This document shows positions 31,929 to 33,488 of a stretch of 33,488 bases of DNA, piece after piece. The stretch covers positions 1 to 33,488 of the forward strand of contig MHFG01000015.1 in the NCBI GenBank assembly GCA_001804065.1. The letters run 5' to 3'. The position numbers and the translations under genes are program-made. Origin of the DNA: Omnitrophica bacterium RIFCSPHIGHO2_02_FULL_46_20 (GTDB taxonomy: Bacteria; Omnitrophota; Gorgyraeia; 2-01-FULL-45-10). The notes below the pieces were generated by a model. That model saw only the letters and a program-made list of their open reading frames with translations, was not told the origin of the DNA and did not search any database. Each line of letters begins with the position of its first letter. Position 1 is the first letter of the stretch.

Positions 31929-33080
31929 TTAGCGATAACAAAGCTTAACGGTCTCCTCTCTGGCCCAGGATTCAGCCTCTATTATATCGACTATCGATGG
32001 AATATTATTCCTATCTTTATGTTTTTCTAGAACTCTCTCTATTACAACGGATATGCGGGAAAATCTTATCCGCCCTTCAAGGTATCCTTTTACGGCCTCT
32101 TCGTCCGCGGCGTTTAGGACTGCCGGATATGTGCCGCCTTTTTTAAGCGCTTGACGGGCCAATCCCAGGCACGGAAACTTTTTAAAATCTGGTTCTTCAA
32201 AAGACAAACTCTTTATTTTTGAAAAATTTAAAACTTCACACATATTACTGAAACGATCAGGATATGTAAGCGCGTATTGTATTGGAATACACATATCAGG
32301 AGCGCTCAATTCCGCGAATATAGTGCGGTCAGTAAGTTCAACCATTGAGTGCACTATGGCTTCAGGATGCACCAATACGTCTATCCTATTCTCGTCTACA
32401 TCGAAAAGCCACCTCGCCTCTATTATTTCCAATCCCTTATTCATCATGGTCGCTGAGTCGACCGATATCTTCTTCCCCATCTTCCATTTGGGATGTTTTA
32501 AAATAAATTTTGGATGCAATCTATCAAATTTATTTTTCGGAATACCGAGAAGAGGCCCGCCTGTCGCGGTGAGGTATATCTTATTCAAAAACTCAACCCT
32601 ACCCTCGAGACACTGAAATATAGCGCTATGCTCGCTATCTATAGGTATAATATCAACGTTATTCTCTTTGGCTAATTTCATAACGATCGAGCCCGCGCTG
32701 ACTAACGATTCTTTATTGGCAAGCGCTACCCTCTTTCTGTTCTTTATCGCTTTTATCAACGGCATGAGGCAGGAACTTCCGCTTATCGCAAATACGACAA
32801 TATCGACATCGCCGCGAGATACGATTTCATTAAGTCCGTCGGCGCCGAATAAAACTATTGTTTTAGGGGGGACTAAAGAACGTATTCTTTTCGCCAATAG
32901 CTCATCTCGTACGGAAATCACCTTTGCTTTGTAAAGACTGGTTTGGCTCGCGAGAGTTTTTATATTAGAATCCGCGCTTAAAGCGACTACCTCGAATCTG
33001 TCTTTTAAAAAAGCGGCCACGCTAAGCGTGCTGACTCCTATTGAGCCTGTAGAACCCAGAACCGCAATCCTTCTTTTCAC
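31929..33080 (-). CDS. dxr: Dxr, 1-deoxy-D-xylulose 5-phosphate reductoisomerase
   Basis: Dxr converts DXP to MEP with NADPH, the committed step of the MEP isoprenoid pathway. The NADPH fold IAVLGSTGSIGVSTL is at the start, then ALANKESLVSAG, the metal/substrate site PIDSEHSAIFQ, ATGGPLLG and SATMMNKGLEIIEARWLF. I favour GTG at 33080 (VKRRIAVLG), since family members start about five residues before the fold. The ATG at 33116 would add 12 residues that include an inverted-repeat arm; no strong Shine-Dalgarno supports either. It sits between cdsA and rseP in the widespread cdsA-dxr-rseP cluster. Confidence 0.96.
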   Translation of the reverse strand: MKRRIAVLGSTGSIGVSTLSVAAFLKDRFEVVALSADSNIKTLASQTSLYKAKVISVRDELLAKRIRSLVPPKTIVLFGADGLNEIVSRGDVDIVVFAISGSSCLMPLIKAIKNRKRVALANKESLVSAGSIVMKLAKENNVDIIPIDSEHSAIFQCLEGRVEFLNKIYLTATGGPLLGIPKNKFDRLHPKFILKHPKWKMGKKISVDSATMMNKGLEIIEARWLFDVDENRIDVLVHPEAIVHSMVELTDRTIFAELSAPDMCIPIQYALTYPDRFSNMCEVLNFSKIKSLSFEEPDFKKFPCLGLARQALKKGGTYPAVLNAADEEAVKGYLEGRIRFSRISVVIERVLEKHKDRNNIPSIVDIIEAESWAREETVKLCYR

Positions 33081-33187
33081 CCCGCTCTTTTGACAAATTA
33101 ATCGGTTATCTTGCATATTATCTTTACTGTTTTCTCACTTATCATACTTAATCTTGCCGATAAAGGTTGTACGTCAAAAGGGCGGGG
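33080..33187. repeat. CCCCGC-arm inverted repeat between cdsA and dxr
   Basis: Arms CCCCGCTCTTTTGAC (33080-33094) and GTCAAAAGGGCGGGG (33173-33187) pair with one mismatch in 15. They bracket the 108 bp from the cdsA end to the dxr GTG. The outer CCCCGC(T/C)C is shared with the element at yvcK (24582-24631), while the inner TTTTGAC differs there (ATTCT). Confidence 0.65.
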
Positions 33188-33188
33188 C

Positions 33189-33488
33189 TCATCTGACAAT
33201 AACCTTTACATAGAAATAGAATATCGGAGCTGTGAATAGGAGGCTATCGATAACGTCGAGCATCCCGCCGAAACCTGAGATATTATTACCTGAATCCTTA
33301 ACGGCACAATCTCTTTTTATCAATGATTCGGCAAGGTCGCCGACCTGGGCGAGTATTCCGAGGAGAAGACCCAATAGCAGAAGGTGGAGGTGAGAAAAAT
33401 TCGGAAGATACAATTTACCAAGTAGAGCGGCGGCTATGCTGAACATTAGTCCGCCGATCGTGCCTTCCACTGTTTTATTCGGGCTTAT
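33189..33488 (-). CDS. cdsA: Phosphatidate cytidylyltransferase CdsA (C-terminal part, cut by window edge)
   Basis: CdsA makes CDP-diacylglycerol from phosphatidate and CTP, the branch point of phospholipid synthesis. Only the last about 100 residues are present; the frame stays open to the right edge. The family pattern SPNKTVEGTIGG (normally SPKKTWEG) and the signature QVGDLAESLIKRDCAVKDSGNNISGFGGMLDVIDSL are visible, followed by a final hydrophobic helix. The usual GHGGxLDRxDS is FGGMLDVIDS here. It is first in the visible part of the cdsA-dxr-rseP-ispG-proS gene run. Confidence 0.93.
   Translation of the reverse strand: MSPNKTVEGTIGGLMFSIAAALLGKLYLPNFSHLHLLLLGLLLGILAQVGDLAESLIKRDCAVKDSGNNISGFGGMLDVIDSLLFTAPIFYFYVKVIVR

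Overview
This is a 33.5 kb stretch of bacterial chromosome with moderate GC, dense operons and almost entirely core metabolism. Most genes lie on the minus strand; only comF and an lptF-like gene are on plus. I see no phage, plasmid, transposase or CRISPR. The gene content, the frequent palindromic intergenic repeats, short repeat-derived insertions inside conserved proteins and the style of EF-P and YvcK suggest a candidate-phylum, Gram-negative-type bacterium. My best guess is Omnitrophota (OP3) or a relative, which is an inference and not proven here.

Layout, left to right (minus-strand operons are transcribed right to left). (1) 1-1314: hrcA-grpE heat-shock operon with a perfect CIRCE operator; dnaK probably lies beyond the left edge. 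(2) 1507-10038: a tightly overlapping operon of two HI0933/BaiN flavoproteins, maf, a LOG-type phosphoribohydrolase, miaB, a TPR-SPOR protein, miaA and hflX, ending in an intrinsic terminator. An rluA-type pseudouridine synthase sits just upstream. (3) 10770-13261: an ECF nickel/cobalt importer (cbiM, a PDGLE/CbiN-like subunit, cbiQ, and cbiO with a His-rich tail). (4) 13262-13874: a 613-bp divergent intergenic region with two inverted-repeat elements and promoters on both sides. (5) 13875-15646: comF and an LptF/LptG permease on plus, convergent with the next operon with no bases between stop codons. (6) 15647-25117: EIIA(Ntr-like), yvcK, ptsH, ptsI, a phosphoglucose/phosphomannose isomerase, a sugar nucleotidyltransferase, metK, ahcY and a class II aldolase. 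This looks like a sugar-permease-free regulatory PTS linked to central carbon, the cell envelope and the SAM cycle. (7) 25173-26198: four tRNAs (Arg, Leu, Lys, Gly), all with encoded CCA, separated by repeat-rich spacers. (8) 26268-33488: cdsA (partial), dxr, rseP, ispG, proS, efp and a radical SAM protein, covering phospholipid and isoprenoid synthesis, envelope proteolysis and translation.

The most interesting material is not a new gene cluster but the repeats and some gene couplings. A 43-nt hairpin repeat occurs five times with compensatory base changes. A tandem duplication in front of rseP creates an upstream ORF that reuses rseP's own ribosome-binding site. Partial tRNA-Lys 5' ends are tandemly repeated next to the gene. 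Repeat-derived peptides are inserted in frame in MiaB and IspG. HrcA lacks its middle domain. Maf and LOG are encoded together with MiaA and MiaB, which suggests a modified-nucleotide clean-up route. EF-P has a non-Lys/Arg tip and sits beside an unassigned radical SAM enzyme.
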